From: Oligoflexia bacterium
GTDB lineage: Bacteria > Bdellovibrionota > Bacteriovoracia > Bacteriovoracales > Bacteriovoracaceae
DNA: 64,000 nucleotides
NCBI GenBank assembly: GCA_015232355.1
Contig: JADFZW010000011.1
Location: 62,001 to 126,000 of the forward strand
Direction of reading: 5' to 3'
The position numbers and the translations under genes were made by a program. Numbering within the stretch: the first letter of the stretch is position 1; every line of letters starts with the position of its first letter. The notes beneath the pieces are model-generated. The model saw only the letters and a list, made by a program, of their open reading frames with translations, was not told the DNA's origin and made no database searches. This document shows positions 46,313 through 55,078 of the stretch, piece after piece.

Positions 46313-46852
46313 CTATTTAGAACCGCTAGCAGGAGGAGTGCTTGTAGTTGCAGTAGTAGCGGTAGTAGCTGGAGCGGTTGCTGGTTGTTCTTTCTTTTCT
46401 TCCTTCTTCTCTTCTTTCTTCTCTTCTTTCTTTTCTTCTACTACTGCTGCTGGAGCGGCCGCTGGAGCAGCGGCCACAGCAGGTGCTGGTGCAACTGTTG
46501 TTTTTTCTGCAACTGCTGGAATCACTACTTGTAATTTTTCTTTTTGCTCGGTTAATTTTTTTATTTTTTCTTCTATCGATTGAATTTGTTTTTTTAATCT
46601 TTTCTCTTTTGCCTCTGTTTGTAATTTCTTTTGAGCAGCTAAAATCTCTGCTCGACAATTTTTCATGCCGTCCTTATCTTTTGCAGCTTCAAAGCATTTT
46701 ATTTCGCTGGTCAAATATTCAATTTGCCTTTTATTAATGCTAATCATATTTTGCTTGTGTTTGCTAAAATCATCGGCAATGCTAAAGAAAGAAATGGAGA
46801 TAAAAATCAAAGTTAGTAAAGATAAAAATAAAATATTAATAATGAATTTCAT
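46313..46852 (-). CDS. Secreted coiled-coil protein with Lys/Glu and Ala/Pro/Thr-rich tail
   Basis: A 179-residue secreted protein: signal peptide (about 1-27), then a helical, charged coiled coil with one cysteine pair (KCFEAAKDKDGMKNC). The last 60 residues are low-complexity: an Ala/Pro/Val block, a KKEE repeat run and a Thr/Ala/Pro tail, as in proteins that span or stick to the cell wall. The KKEE run comes from a repeated 12-bp unit (46395-46440). No catalytic motif. GGAGG lies 6 bases before the ATG. The opposite strand is also open over much of its length, but only because of the repeats. Confidence 0.7.
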   Translation of the reverse strand: MKFIINILFLSLLTLIFISISFFSIADDFSKHKQNMISINKRQIEYLTSEIKCFEAAKDKDGMKNCRAEILAAQKKLQTEAKEKRLKKQIQSIEEKIKKLTEQKEKLQVVIPAVAEKTTVAPAPAVAAAPAAAPAAVVEEKKEEKKEEKKEEKKEQPATAPATTATTATTSTPPASGSK

Positions 46853-46894
46853 AAAAGACCTCCCTGCTGGTTATTAATAAAAGTTAATAAAATT

Positions 46895-47314
46895 TTACAA
46901 TTCAAAATATTTTTTTATTATTGTCACTATAGTATCTTGAGAAAATGGTTTGGTTATGTATTCAGAAACGCCTTCTCGTTGAGCTATATTTACAGAATCA
47001 TCAACAATTTCTGCAGTCAACATAAAAAAAGGTATATTTTTATATAGATCTGTTGAGCGAATTTTTTTTAAAAGCTCAATACCTGAACCATCACTCATTG
47101 ACCAATCAGAAATTATTAAATCAAAAATTTTATCTTGTAATTGTAATTTATTAATAATTTTCCAAGCATCATTTCCAGAATATGCAGTTGTTATATCTTT
47201 TGCTCCTAAATCTTCAAGTATATGTCTGGAAATTTCATGCATACATTGACTATCGTCTACTAGTAAAATAGATAACTCTGAAATTTTCTTTTTATAAATA
47301 TTGTAATTGTTCAT
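46895..47314 (-). CDS. CheY-like single-domain response regulator
   Basis: Receiver domain alone, 139 residues. The acidic pocket is D20 and D21 (LLVDDS), the phosphoacceptor is D70 in IISDWSMSDGSG, and the switch residues are T100 (FFMLTAE) and K122 (YITKPFS). I use the ATG at 47314, with GAGG upstream; the open frame goes back to a TTG before that ribosome site. It is 24 bp downstream of the HD-GYP gene on the same strand and probably cotranscribed, which suggests it relays or receives the signal of that protein. The sequence is close in pattern to the CheY at 61872 (D-W-S/N-M motif) and looks like a paralogue. Confidence 0.9.
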   Translation of the reverse strand: MNNYNIYKKKISELSILLVDDSQCMHEISRHILEDLGAKDITTAYSGNDAWKIINKLQLQDKIFDLIISDWSMSDGSGIELLKKIRSTDLYKNIPFFMLTAEIVDDSVNIAQREGVSEYITKPFSQDTIVTIIKKYFEL

Positions 47315-47338
47315 TATAAAATACCTCAATATATTTAT

Positions 47339-48697
47339 TCAAGCTGATTTTAGATGACGATTTTCTTGATGAAATTTTATAAATGCATCCAGTAATGGTT
47401 TGAAATTTCCAACGTCATAATCTTTTTTTAATTCAAAGACAATCTCATTATTTTTTTGGTAATCAAAATTACTGCGGTAAATTTTTTTTACATATGTATG
47501 GGCCAAAATAAAGGTGCAACTAAGAACTGGCAATTTCATTGCTCTAATTCTCTCTGGAAAACCACCACCTTGAGGAGCTTCGTGATGTTGATGTATAATA
47601 TTTATTACTTCCGTTGGAACAAAATCAATTTTTTCTAACATAGTACAAATTTTTGTTGGATGTTCAATGTAGTTTTTAATATCCTCTTTCGAGAACTTTT
47701 TTAATTCTGGATCGTTTTGATCTAATACTAATGCTAAATCACTATTGGTGAGAGTTATGTCGTGAAGAAGAGATGCCATACAGAGTTGGTCAACATTTCG
47801 ATCATCAGACCAATCCATTTGTCTTAAAATTTCACAACAAACAATGGTAGTAAGATAGCTATGATCATATAGATAATCTTTTTTATTTCTCATCTCAAAT
47901 ATGAGATTAGTTAGTGATTTGTTTTTTTCAATAAGCTTGATAGTTTGTTCTACACTCTTTTCTGCTAAAGTAATGGCATCATTACTAAACCCCATGCTGT
48001 TAATAATATGGTTTAACATTAAATTTGTCATTGAGATGGCATCTATAATATCTTGTTCAGACATTTTCGAGGTATCAAAAATTAAAAAGGGCATTTTATT
48101 AAAAGTTACTTGAAATCTTTCAAAGTCGGAATTTTTAATATAGAGATAATCCACATCTTTGCTTCTTAGTTTATCTATTTCTTCTTTGGTGTATTTGCAA
48201 TTTTCTTTAAAAACTTTTACATATTTTTGATCGGAGAGCTTTAAAAAGACATCACAAAGCACACGATTGAAACGCAAAAAATGAATTAATTTTACTCTTT
48301 GAAATGCGGATAAAGATTTATTAACAAGTAGAGGTTTAAGAATTTTTATTACTGCTAATTTAAAATCATTTGGTGGCACCGGAGTGATGATACTATCATT
48401 TTTAGGGTTATGTGTTTTAAATCCAGAGAGTTCACTGATTTCTTCTGGAAGATCTGGACTAAGGAAAACAAAAGGAATATTTGGATAATGATCTTTAATA
48501 AATGGATATAGGCCGCAATCGTTGGTGTTGTTTGTATAAATTATAAGTGATATTTCGGATCCGAAGTTAGCAAGCACTTCTTTGGCCATATTGCAAGAAT
48601 ATGCTTCCGCAATACTAAGACCATCTATTAAATTATCTAAATATATTGAATAGATTTGTCTCTCGCGATCGTTACCATTAACAATTAATACTTTCAT
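47339..48697 (-). CDS. HD-GYP-type phosphodiesterase with receiver-like N-terminus
   Basis: A 452-residue cytoplasmic protein. Residues 1-120 resemble a receiver fold (MKVLIVNGNDRERQIYSIYL), but where the phosphorylated Asp is expected it reads LIIYTNN, so it is probably a pseudo-receiver. The C-terminal half (about 270-440) is an HD domain: LHDITLTNSDLAL (about 311), EHPTKICTMLEKI, and HHEAPQGGGFPERI (about 368-381), the counterpart of the HD-GYP hallmark HHExxxGxGYP with Phe for Tyr. HD-GYP enzymes hydrolyse cyclic di-GMP; divergence around HDITL may weaken this. No ribosome site is visible, and a sigma28-like promoter sits just 7 bases before the ATG. Confidence 0.8.
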   Translation of the reverse strand: MKVLIVNGNDRERQIYSIYLDNLIDGLSIAEAYSCNMAKEVLANFGSEISLIIYTNNTNDCGLYPFIKDHYPNIPFVFLSPDLPEEISELSGFKTHNPKNDSIITPVPPNDFKLAVIKILKPLLVNKSLSAFQRVKLIHFLRFNRVLCDVFLKLSDQKYVKVFKENCKYTKEEIDKLRSKDVDYLYIKNSDFERFQVTFNKMPFLIFDTSKMSEQDIIDAISMTNLMLNHIINSMGFSNDAITLAEKSVEQTIKLIEKNKSLTNLIFEMRNKKDYLYDHSYLTTIVCCEILRQMDWSDDRNVDQLCMASLLHDITLTNSDLALVLDQNDPELKKFSKEDIKNYIEHPTKICTMLEKIDFVPTEVINIIHQHHEAPQGGGFPERIRAMKLPVLSCTFILAHTYVKKIYRSNFDYQKNNEIVFELKKDYDVGNFKPLLDAFIKFHQENRHLKSA

Positions 48698-48704
48698 AGG
48701 ACTA

Positions 48705-48732
48705 GTATCGTCACATTCGATCGATTACTTTA
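48705..48732 (-). promoter_or_regulatory. Sigma28 (FliA)-type promoter before the HD-GYP gene
   Basis: On the minus strand TAAAGTAA, 12 bases, then GACGATAC (consensus TAAAGTTT-N11-GCCGATAA). The -10 ends 7 bases before the ATG, so the transcript would start almost at the start codon; this agrees with the lack of a ribosome site. Confidence 0.5.
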
Positions 48733-48763
48733 GTGATATTTTAGCGATATTTTAGTAAATATT

Positions 48764-49669
48764 TTATATTTTTGTTGGAGGATAAAGTAGAGGTAGTAAT
48801 TTAAATAGTATAATTAAAAAGATCAATTCAGCTACTTCATGAGCAAGAGCTCCTAAAAACAAATCTCCCATATTTCTATTTAAAATAATTTGATAGTAGG
48901 AGTATCCAATAGTACCACTACAAAATAGCAAAAGTTGAATGCCAATATTTTTTTCTTTCATCTCTTTTTTTGCAATAAAAAATATTGCAAGCAAAACTAA
49001 CGACATCACCATAAGAGGAAGAACTCTAGAGTCGTAGAATTGAACTTTACTATCTAAAAAGAATGAACAACCAATAGGTTTATAGTTTGGAAAATATGAT
49101 TTTAACATTGGAACAAGTGAGGTATCAAACCAACTATTAAGTGAAGTAAAGGGTAAAACATATTTAGAGGAATCAGCATAGATAGTGTCTATGGATGCAA
49201 AAAGCGGAGGGATGGTTGCAAGTAACATGGCCCATGCGCCGATGGTGGTGATAGAGGAAAATTTACAACGATTACTTTCTATAAGTGTACATCCTTTGCA
49301 AAAGCGATTTATCAAGCATCCCTTTTCTGCAAAGAGAATTAGCCGACCATTGAAAATCTCGTAGATCCCTAGTAGAAAAAAACCCTGGCCAAAACTAGAG
49401 AAGATAGAATGAAGAATTCCGATTATATAATTTGTTTTGATTAATAGATAGGATTCTATCCCACAAACCAACTCCGACATACAAAATAAAATAATTGAGA
49501 TAAATAAAAATTTAAAGTTATGTAAATCAATTTCAGGAATTTTAATCCAATCACTTCTGCCAATAACTGCTTTGTAGGTACGATAGGTAATAATCACGGA
49601 AAGTGTCATCACCATTATCTTAATCACATAGGAGATAAATATCCCAAGTAATGTTATTCCTAAGTCCAT
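48764..49669 (-). CDS. Polytopic membrane protein of unknown function
   Basis: A 301-residue protein with about seven predicted membrane segments (for example 5-28, 48-68, 80-105, 155-172, 215-235, 242-262 and 270-292). A cytoplasmic or periplasmic loop in the middle contains FCKGCTLIESNRCKF, three cysteines that could bind metal or pair. No known family. It is the last gene of a four-gene minus-strand unit, 31 bp after an SDR gene and two radical SAM genes, so it may process or move the product of those enzymes. That is inferred from position only. Confidence 0.7.
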   Translation of the reverse strand: MDLGITLLGIFISYVIKIMVMTLSVIITYRTYKAVIGRSDWIKIPEIDLHNFKFLFISIILFCMSELVCGIESYLLIKTNYIIGILHSIFSSFGQGFFLLGIYEIFNGRLILFAEKGCLINRFCKGCTLIESNRCKFSSITTIGAWAMLLATIPPLFASIDTIYADSSKYVLPFTSLNSWFDTSLVPMLKSYFPNYKPIGCSFFLDSKVQFYDSRVLPLMVMSLVLLAIFFIAKKEMKEKNIGIQLLLFCSGTIGYSYYQIILNRNMGDLFLGALAHEVAELIFLIILFKLLPLLYPPTKI

Positions 49670-49700
49670 AAATTAATCCCTTTGTTTTATTAAAATTATT

Positions 49701-50585
49701 TTAAAAATTCTTTTTAAAATTCTTTTCAAAATTCTTTCTAGATAAATATAAAAATAATCGAGGAGATATTCGTTTTAAATACCACAGTAACTTTCCTTGA
49801 AATTGCGGAAAAATATAAAGTTCTCCATGTTTTAATTTTTTTATTATTTTTTCTGCTATTACATCGCTACTGATGCTGATATTTTTAATATTGATATCAG
49901 TAGTATCACTGCAAATCATATTGTTAAGAATATTTGATTTAAAGTAGTAGGGTAGTGTTAAGGTTGTTGAAATATTATATGGATGTAATTCCATATGGAG
50001 AGTTTCACTTAAAAGATTGAGGGCCGCTTTGGCCATAGAGTAGTGGCCCATCTGTGGAGTTGGAGCAAAACTTAAGACGGAAGAGATATTTAATATGTGA
50101 CCTTGACCTTGCTTTTTCAGATGGGGAATTAAGTAGTGTAAAAGTGTAAGTGGTGAGATTAGATTGTTGTTAAAAAAATCTATTGCTTTTTGTGTAGGCA
50201 AATCTTCTATGGTGCTCAAGCATCCAATGGCGGCATTGTTAATAACTATATCGATGCCACCCCAATGAGAAGAAGTGAAAATATAATTGAAAAATTCTTT
50301 AACTTTGGAAGAATCATTTAAGTCGATAACTTTTGATTCGATATTCTTAGTATTCTTATTATTTTTGTTATTATTAATTATAAGTTCAACCGTCTGATCT
50401 AATGTTTGTTTGTTAATATCTAACACTAAAACATTCCATTCAAGACGAGCAAACAAGAGAGCAAAAGATCTACCTAGACCACTGCCTGCACCAGTAATTA
50501 AAACTCGCTTGCCAGTGAAGGTATTTAAATAGTTGTTGAAATAATTATTAAAATAATTATTAAAAAATAAATTCATCTTTCTCAT
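49701..50585 (-). CDS. Short-chain dehydrogenase/reductase
   Basis: Classical SDR, 294 residues: the NAD(P) motif VLITGAGSGLGRSFA (about 26-40), the strand-four motif IVINNAAIG, the catalytic Ser in NISSVLS and YxxxK in GHYSMAKAALN. The first 20 residues are an Asn/Tyr/Phe run encoded by a short repeat, and the end is likewise repetitive (KNFEKNFKKNF). These ends look like repeat growth, not function. It would oxidise or reduce a hydroxyl or keto group. Its start lies 26 bp inside the preceding radical SAM gene, indicating coupled translation. An ATG three codons further in is an alternative start. Confidence 0.88.
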   Translation of the reverse strand: MRKMNLFFNNYFNNYFNNYLNTFTGKRVLITGAGSGLGRSFALLFARLEWNVLVLDINKQTLDQTVELIINNNKNNKNTKNIESKVIDLNDSSKVKEFFNYIFTSSHWGGIDIVINNAAIGCLSTIEDLPTQKAIDFFNNNLISPLTLLHYLIPHLKKQGQGHILNISSVLSFAPTPQMGHYSMAKAALNLLSETLHMELHPYNISTTLTLPYYFKSNILNNMICSDTTDINIKNISISSDVIAEKIIKKLKHGELYIFPQFQGKLLWYLKRISPRLFLYLSRKNFEKNFKKNF

Positions 50586-51696
50586 TTATTATATTGTTAA
50601 ACATACAAACTGAAACTTTCTTTCCACCAGAAAGTAAAATATGTCGACTACAAGCTGCAACTCTTTGTTGATTGTAAGTGTAGCAATCCATGTAATTATG
50701 GATACCAATTGTCTTAAAGTATTTAGCGATGGTCATCTTTTTTTCTTTATCAGTTAGTGGTTTTTCTGAAAATAATTCTTTAAGCAATTTTTTAAGTCGA
50801 GCGAGAATGATTTCATTATATTCACCATCATTGGCCCATAGATCATAGATGGTTTCATTTATAAAATCTTCCACTTTGCTATCAATTTTTAATACAATGG
50901 AATTTTTAAGTAAATTCTCTAATTTTTTAATATCAAGAAAATGACTAAAAGGAATATTGTCAGAGCTTCCATCTTCTAAAGTAAGAAAATAACAAACTTG
51001 GTAGCAAGATTTATTACATCCGCCGGCCATACAAAAGGTGTTGGTATTAATTTTACCACTACTACTACTGCTTAATTCATTTATTATATCACTATAATTG
51101 CATTTATTTTTTTGTTGAAGCAGTTTATCCTCTTCACTCTTAGGTAGATTTTCTCCACTGAAAACAATTGGTTGAATTTCAATAGCAATTATCTCTGGAG
51201 TAGCAAACATAAAATCATTTAATTCCTTCAAAAATGATTTATTTTGATTTGAAATAACCGTGATAATTATAACTGGCATTTTAATTTTTTTTATTTGAGC
51301 AAATAGTCTCTCTTGAGATTTATTTAAAGGTAAAGAGTTTATAGAAAGCGCTAATACAACCCCTCGATTATTTAATTCTTGAAGTAATTGTTCATTGTTA
51401 GATAATTCAATTCCATTACTGTTTATAATTACGGTTTCAATATTATTTTCTTTTGTTATATCGATTAAATCAAGAAGCTGAGGATGAAGAGTGGGTTCTC
51501 CACCAGTAAAATTAAGGGAACTTATGTTGCGATCATTGTTTAAAAGATGAGAAAGGCGATTTCTAAATTCACCTTTTGAGATAAAAAACTTATTTTCAGT
51601 CTTCTTTTTAATAAAGCAATAAGAACAATTTAAGTTACACTGATTAGTAATATAAATAAGCGGGAAAGATGTGTGTTGATTATTGTTGTTTTCCAT
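50560..51696 (-). CDS. Radical SAM protein
   Basis: A 378-residue enzyme with the cluster motif at the very N-terminus: ITNQCNLNCSYCFIKK (C20, C24, C27), then LNFTGGEPTLHP for SAM binding. Extra cysteines in the middle (FCMAGGCNKSCYQVC) and near the end (AACSRH, VSVCMF) suggest one or two auxiliary Fe-S clusters, though the order does not match a standard SPASM domain. It begins 17 bp inside the upstream B12-dependent radical SAM gene and overlaps the SDR gene at its end. So the three enzymes form one tightly coupled unit and probably act on the same compound. Confidence 0.88.
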   Translation of the reverse strand: MENNNNQHTSFPLIYITNQCNLNCSYCFIKKKTENKFFISKGEFRNRLSHLLNNDRNISSLNFTGGEPTLHPQLLDLIDITKENNIETVIINSNGIELSNNEQLLQELNNRGVVLALSINSLPLNKSQERLFAQIKKIKMPVIIITVISNQNKSFLKELNDFMFATPEIIAIEIQPIVFSGENLPKSEEDKLLQQKNKCNYSDIINELSSSSSGKINTNTFCMAGGCNKSCYQVCYFLTLEDGSSDNIPFSHFLDIKKLENLLKNSIVLKIDSKVEDFINETIYDLWANDGEYNEIILARLKKLLKELFSEKPLTDKEKKMTIAKYFKTIGIHNYMDCYTYNQQRVAACSRHILLSGGKKVSVCMFNNIINEKDEFIF

Positions 51697-53269
51697 TATC
51701 AGTTAGTTCCATCTTTTTATTTATCATTGCAAGCATCTCTGGCAGAAAAAGTTTATAATGTACAAACATGGCCATCAATTGTATCACAATTTCGAGTGCT
51801 TTTGGATTTTTTATGCTTAAAATTATCATATTTCTTAAAAAATATAGAAAGGTCATGGTAAATGGTCCCAACTTAAAACAAAAAATCCAAAAAGCGATAA
51901 AAAATTTGGGTAGGTGTTTTAATGGTGGCGAATATTTTCTATAGATATTTAACTCTAATCCTAGAGCAAGTATGCGATCAAAGTATGCTTTGTTGGAGTA
52001 AATTTTCGATAAAACCTGGTATTGATCATTAATAATTTCTTTTTTGGGCCTTATTGTTTGAAAGTTAAGCCCATAAAGTGCCATCTGATGCTGATATCTG
52101 GATTCATCATCATCTCTTAATAATCTATTTTCAGCTAAAAGTTTGTTAGTTAAGCGGGTATTAGGAAGAGCATCCAAGAGTCCAACTTGGGCCATAACAA
52201 TATTGGAATCACTTATAAATTTAACTAACATCTCTCCACTATCTTTGGTCTCGTGATCAAAACCTAAAATAAAGCTTCCTATTACCGAAATACCTGAGAA
52301 ATGAATTTTTCTAATAGAATCTAGTAAATTTTGTTTAAAGTTTTGCTCTTTTTCAATTGTGGCCAAAACTTTTTGATCTACAGTTTCTAATCCGATAAAG
52401 ACAAAACGAAAGGATGCTCTTCTCATAAGTTCAAGAAGTTCATCATCATAGGCGATAGTTATTGATGCTTCAGTGGATAAAAAGAATGGGTATCCATTCT
52501 TTTCTTGCCAATCAATCAATACCTTTAAAAATTCTTTCGCTTTTTGTTTGTGACCTACAAAATTATCATCAGTAACATAAATAAGACCATGATAACCTAA
52601 ATCAAATATACTTTGTAATTCTGCGATCATATTTTTAGATGACTTACACCTTGGTTCTCTTCCAAAAAGTTGAATAGCATCACAAAACTCACAGTTATGA
52701 GGACACCCACGACTAAACTGTAGCGACAATTGTAGATACAGAGTAATATCTTCTAGTAAATCAAAGCGAGGTGTAAGCGTCTCCTTTAACTGTGGCCGGT
52801 TTGTGCTTTTATAGATAATTGGTGTTGATGAATTCGTAGAATTTAAATCATTAACTAAATCATTAACAAATTTAACAATTGTCTCTTCTATTTCACCAAT
52901 AAATAAATAATCAGCTTTTTGATAAAGCTCTGGCATAGAAGTTGGATCCGAACCTCCAACTATTATTTTCTTATTTAAAGCATGGACTTGATCAATTAAA
53001 TTTAATATTCCCGATCTTTGTGGGAGCATTCCTCCAACAAATACGAAATCACTTTTAATGATCTCCGTTTTTAAAAGAGGATCTCGTTTTTTAATATCAA
53101 CAACATTGAGGTCGATAAGTTTCATGCTCCATTCTTGGGGTAGGTAGGCAGCAACAGTTAGTAATCCTAAAGGTGGTGAACTATATTTTGCGCCGATAAG
53201 CTTACAAACCTCAGTATCATTCCAAAAACCATTATTAGAAAATGGAGGGTAAATAAATAGTATGTGCAA
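51680..53269 (-). CDS. B12-binding radical SAM protein, HpnP-like (DUF4070)
   Basis: A 529-residue protein in the class B methylase layout. The N-terminal cobalamin-binding domain (about 1-140) includes YSSPPLGLLTVAAYLP and VFVGGMLPQ. The radical SAM core has FSRGCPHNCEFCDAIQLFGR (C189, C193, C196). The C-terminal DUF4070 part contains GLNFQTIRPKKEI. The whole pattern, including the GGMLPQ and CDxIxLxGRxPR motifs, is that of HpnP, which methylates hopanoids at C-2, and its relatives. No hopanoid genes are in the window, so the substrate may be another lipid. It starts at TTG 53269: an in-frame TGA lies two codons upstream, and AAGGA is 6 bases before the TTG. Confidence 0.88.
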   Translation of the reverse strand: MHILFIYPPFSNNGFWNDTEVCKLIGAKYSSPPLGLLTVAAYLPQEWSMKLIDLNVVDIKKRDPLLKTEIIKSDFVFVGGMLPQRSGILNLIDQVHALNKKIIVGGSDPTSMPELYQKADYLFIGEIEETIVKFVNDLVNDLNSTNSSTPIIYKSTNRPQLKETLTPRFDLLEDITLYLQLSLQFSRGCPHNCEFCDAIQLFGREPRCKSSKNMIAELQSIFDLGYHGLIYVTDDNFVGHKQKAKEFLKVLIDWQEKNGYPFFLSTEASITIAYDDELLELMRRASFRFVFIGLETVDQKVLATIEKEQNFKQNLLDSIRKIHFSGISVIGSFILGFDHETKDSGEMLVKFISDSNIVMAQVGLLDALPNTRLTNKLLAENRLLRDDDESRYQHQMALYGLNFQTIRPKKEIINDQYQVLSKIYSNKAYFDRILALGLELNIYRKYSPPLKHLPKFFIAFWIFCFKLGPFTMTFLYFLRNMIILSIKNPKALEIVIQLMAMFVHYKLFLPEMLAMINKKMELTDNGKQQ

Positions 53270-53589
53270 ATTTCATCCTTAGTTAAGATATGATTAACTA
53301 ATATTTAACAAATTTATTATTAGGAGAATTAACAGTGTTTTTTGATCTAGTCACTCATGGAAAATTTTTCGGAAATTTTTTCAGATAACTTTATATTGAT
53401 AGTTGTGATTTGTTGTGATTTCTATTTAATGCCTTCCTTTATGCTCAAACAAAATAATTTTACATAACTTCTTTTATCAACCATTACACAAAAAATATTT
53501 AACTTTCATTTTATTTGAGTATATAATTTATCTATAGATAAAATTTAGATTAAAAACATCAGTACCCAACAAAAGAGAGATCATAATTT
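53270..53589. other. 320-bp AT-rich divergent gap, no gene seen
   Basis: Between the divergent B12 radical SAM and hydrolase genes. I see only AT-rich DNA with a loose GGAAATTTTT-type repeat near 53360-53390. Promoters for both sides must lie here, but I cannot point to them. Confidence 0.5.
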
Positions 53590-54882
53590 ATGAAAAAAAT
53601 TTTTACTTATTCCATCCTCACTACATTTATTATTTCTATCTTAACTGTTTCACTTACAAGCACTGCAAATGCTAAGACAATAAAAGCAAAGGCAAAGTTT
53701 GATGCTCATGAGAGTTCTTTTAAATATCATTTTAAAGATCTCGATATGGATTTTACCTTTGGAAATCTTGTTTTAGGATCTGCTACAACTCATGGTTGTG
53801 AAATAGGAGAAGCTTTTACAGTTGCTTCTAAAATTAAAGATGGCGATTCTTTGAGTTGGAATGAAGAGTGGGCAAAAATGGCAGCACTGGTAGCGGCCAG
53901 AGGAGAAGAGTCTTTAACAAATGGTTTTAAGATAAGTGCTCGAGAACAATTCTTACGCTCTTCCAATTATTATCGTTTCGCTTTATTAGCAATGTTACCA
54001 ACTGATCCTCGACTTAAAATATTTGCTAAAAATGCAAGAGACCTCTTTAAAAAAGCAGGCGCACTCTTTGATCCTCCAATTGAATATTTTGAAATTCCAT
54101 TCGAAGGAACATTACTTCCTGGATATTTTCGTAAAAGCTCCCTCGGCAAATCTGCCAAAACCTTGCTTCTAATAGGAGGAGGGGAAACATTTGCAGAGGA
54201 TTTATTTTTCTTTATCGGTCCACAAACTTTCGAACGTGGTTATAATTTTATGACTTTGGATTTACCTGGGCAAGGAATACTTCCTTTTGAAGGCAAACAA
54301 GGTAAAACATTTCGTGCAGATATGTATGTTGCAATTAAACTCGCTGTTGATTACGCTCTATCAAAACCAGAAGTTGATCCAGAGAAATTAATTCTTTCAG
54401 GATATAGTGGTGGTGGTGGTTTCGTACCTCAGGCGGCCATGCATGATAAGCGTATTAAAGCAATTGCTATGAATAGTTGTGTAGTAAATGCCTATGATCT
54501 CTTTGCAACTATGCCTGTTGTGAAAGCAAATATAAATGAAATGAAAAAATGGTCAAGCTTTCATGCCAATACAGTTAAACTTATTAATATGAGATGGGGA
54601 GTTCCTGATGATAGACCAGATAAATTAGTAGATGCTAATAAAGGATTTGAATTTGATCCTACAAAAATAAATGTACCTACACTTATTGTAGTTGGCGAAG
54701 GAGAATATGGTAGTTCTGAAGTAAAACGACAACAAAAATTATGTTATGATGGCATTGTCAATGAAAACAAAAAACTAGTTATCACTCCAAAACTTGAAGG
54801 GGCCACTAATCATTGTGTAATGGAAAACCGTACTCTATCGGCGCAAGTTTATTTTGATTGGTTTGATAAACTCTTTCCTTAG
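53590..54882 (+). CDS. Secreted alpha/beta hydrolase
   Basis: A 430-residue hydrolase with a Sec signal (about 1-28, ending STANAKT). An N-terminal helical cap (about 45-165) precedes the core: LLLIGGGETFAED, NFMTLDLPGQGILPFEG, and the nucleophile elbow LSGYSGGGGFV (Ser at about 273). The acid/base pair is likely the Asp/Glu after PTLIVVGEGE and His in EGATNHCVMENR. The layout, with a long cap before the core, recalls FrsA/dipeptidyl-peptidase-like esterases. Substrate unknown; location periplasm or outside. AGAGA lies upstream of the ATG. Probably a single-gene unit, divergent from the radical SAM operon. Confidence 0.85.
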   Translation: MKKIFTYSILTTFIISILTVSLTSTANAKTIKAKAKFDAHESSFKYHFKDLDMDFTFGNLVLGSATTHGCEIGEAFTVASKIKDGDSLSWNEEWAKMAALVAARGEESLTNGFKISAREQFLRSSNYYRFALLAMLPTDPRLKIFAKNARDLFKKAGALFDPPIEYFEIPFEGTLLPGYFRKSSLGKSAKTLLLIGGGETFAEDLFFFIGPQTFERGYNFMTLDLPGQGILPFEGKQGKTFRADMYVAIKLAVDYALSKPEVDPEKLILSGYSGGGGFVPQAAMHDKRIKAIAMNSCVVNAYDLFATMPVVKANINEMKKWSSFHANTVKLINMRWGVPDDRPDKLVDANKGFEFDPTKINVPTLIVVGEGEYGSSEVKRQQKLCYDGIVNENKKLVITPKLEGATNHCVMENRTLSAQVYFDWFDKLFP

Positions 54883-55078
54883 ATCAACTTGTATCAAGAG
54901 AATATTAATAAAAATAAAAAAATGAAATGAAATCTCTCAAGAAAATTCATTGAGATACCTGTGATCGTAAAAAAATCGTATAAATCTAAAGAAAAAAAAA
55001 AGATGACCGAAATGTTTTTCTAGAAGATTAAAAAAGATTAAAGTTTGAATTATTAACAATAAAACTTGAGAGAAAAAA

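Noticed and set aside
46305-46737. Open frames on the other strand and in another frame across the Lys/Glu-rich protein gene
   Set aside because: They owe their openness to the KKEE-encoding repeat; composition is all Ser/Phe/Leu or Arg/Ser and they lack starts with ribosome sites.
53274-53276. ATG just upstream of the B12 radical SAM gene as its start
   Set aside because: It is in a different frame from the protein; an in-frame TGA lies between, and the TTG at 53269 has its own ribosome site.
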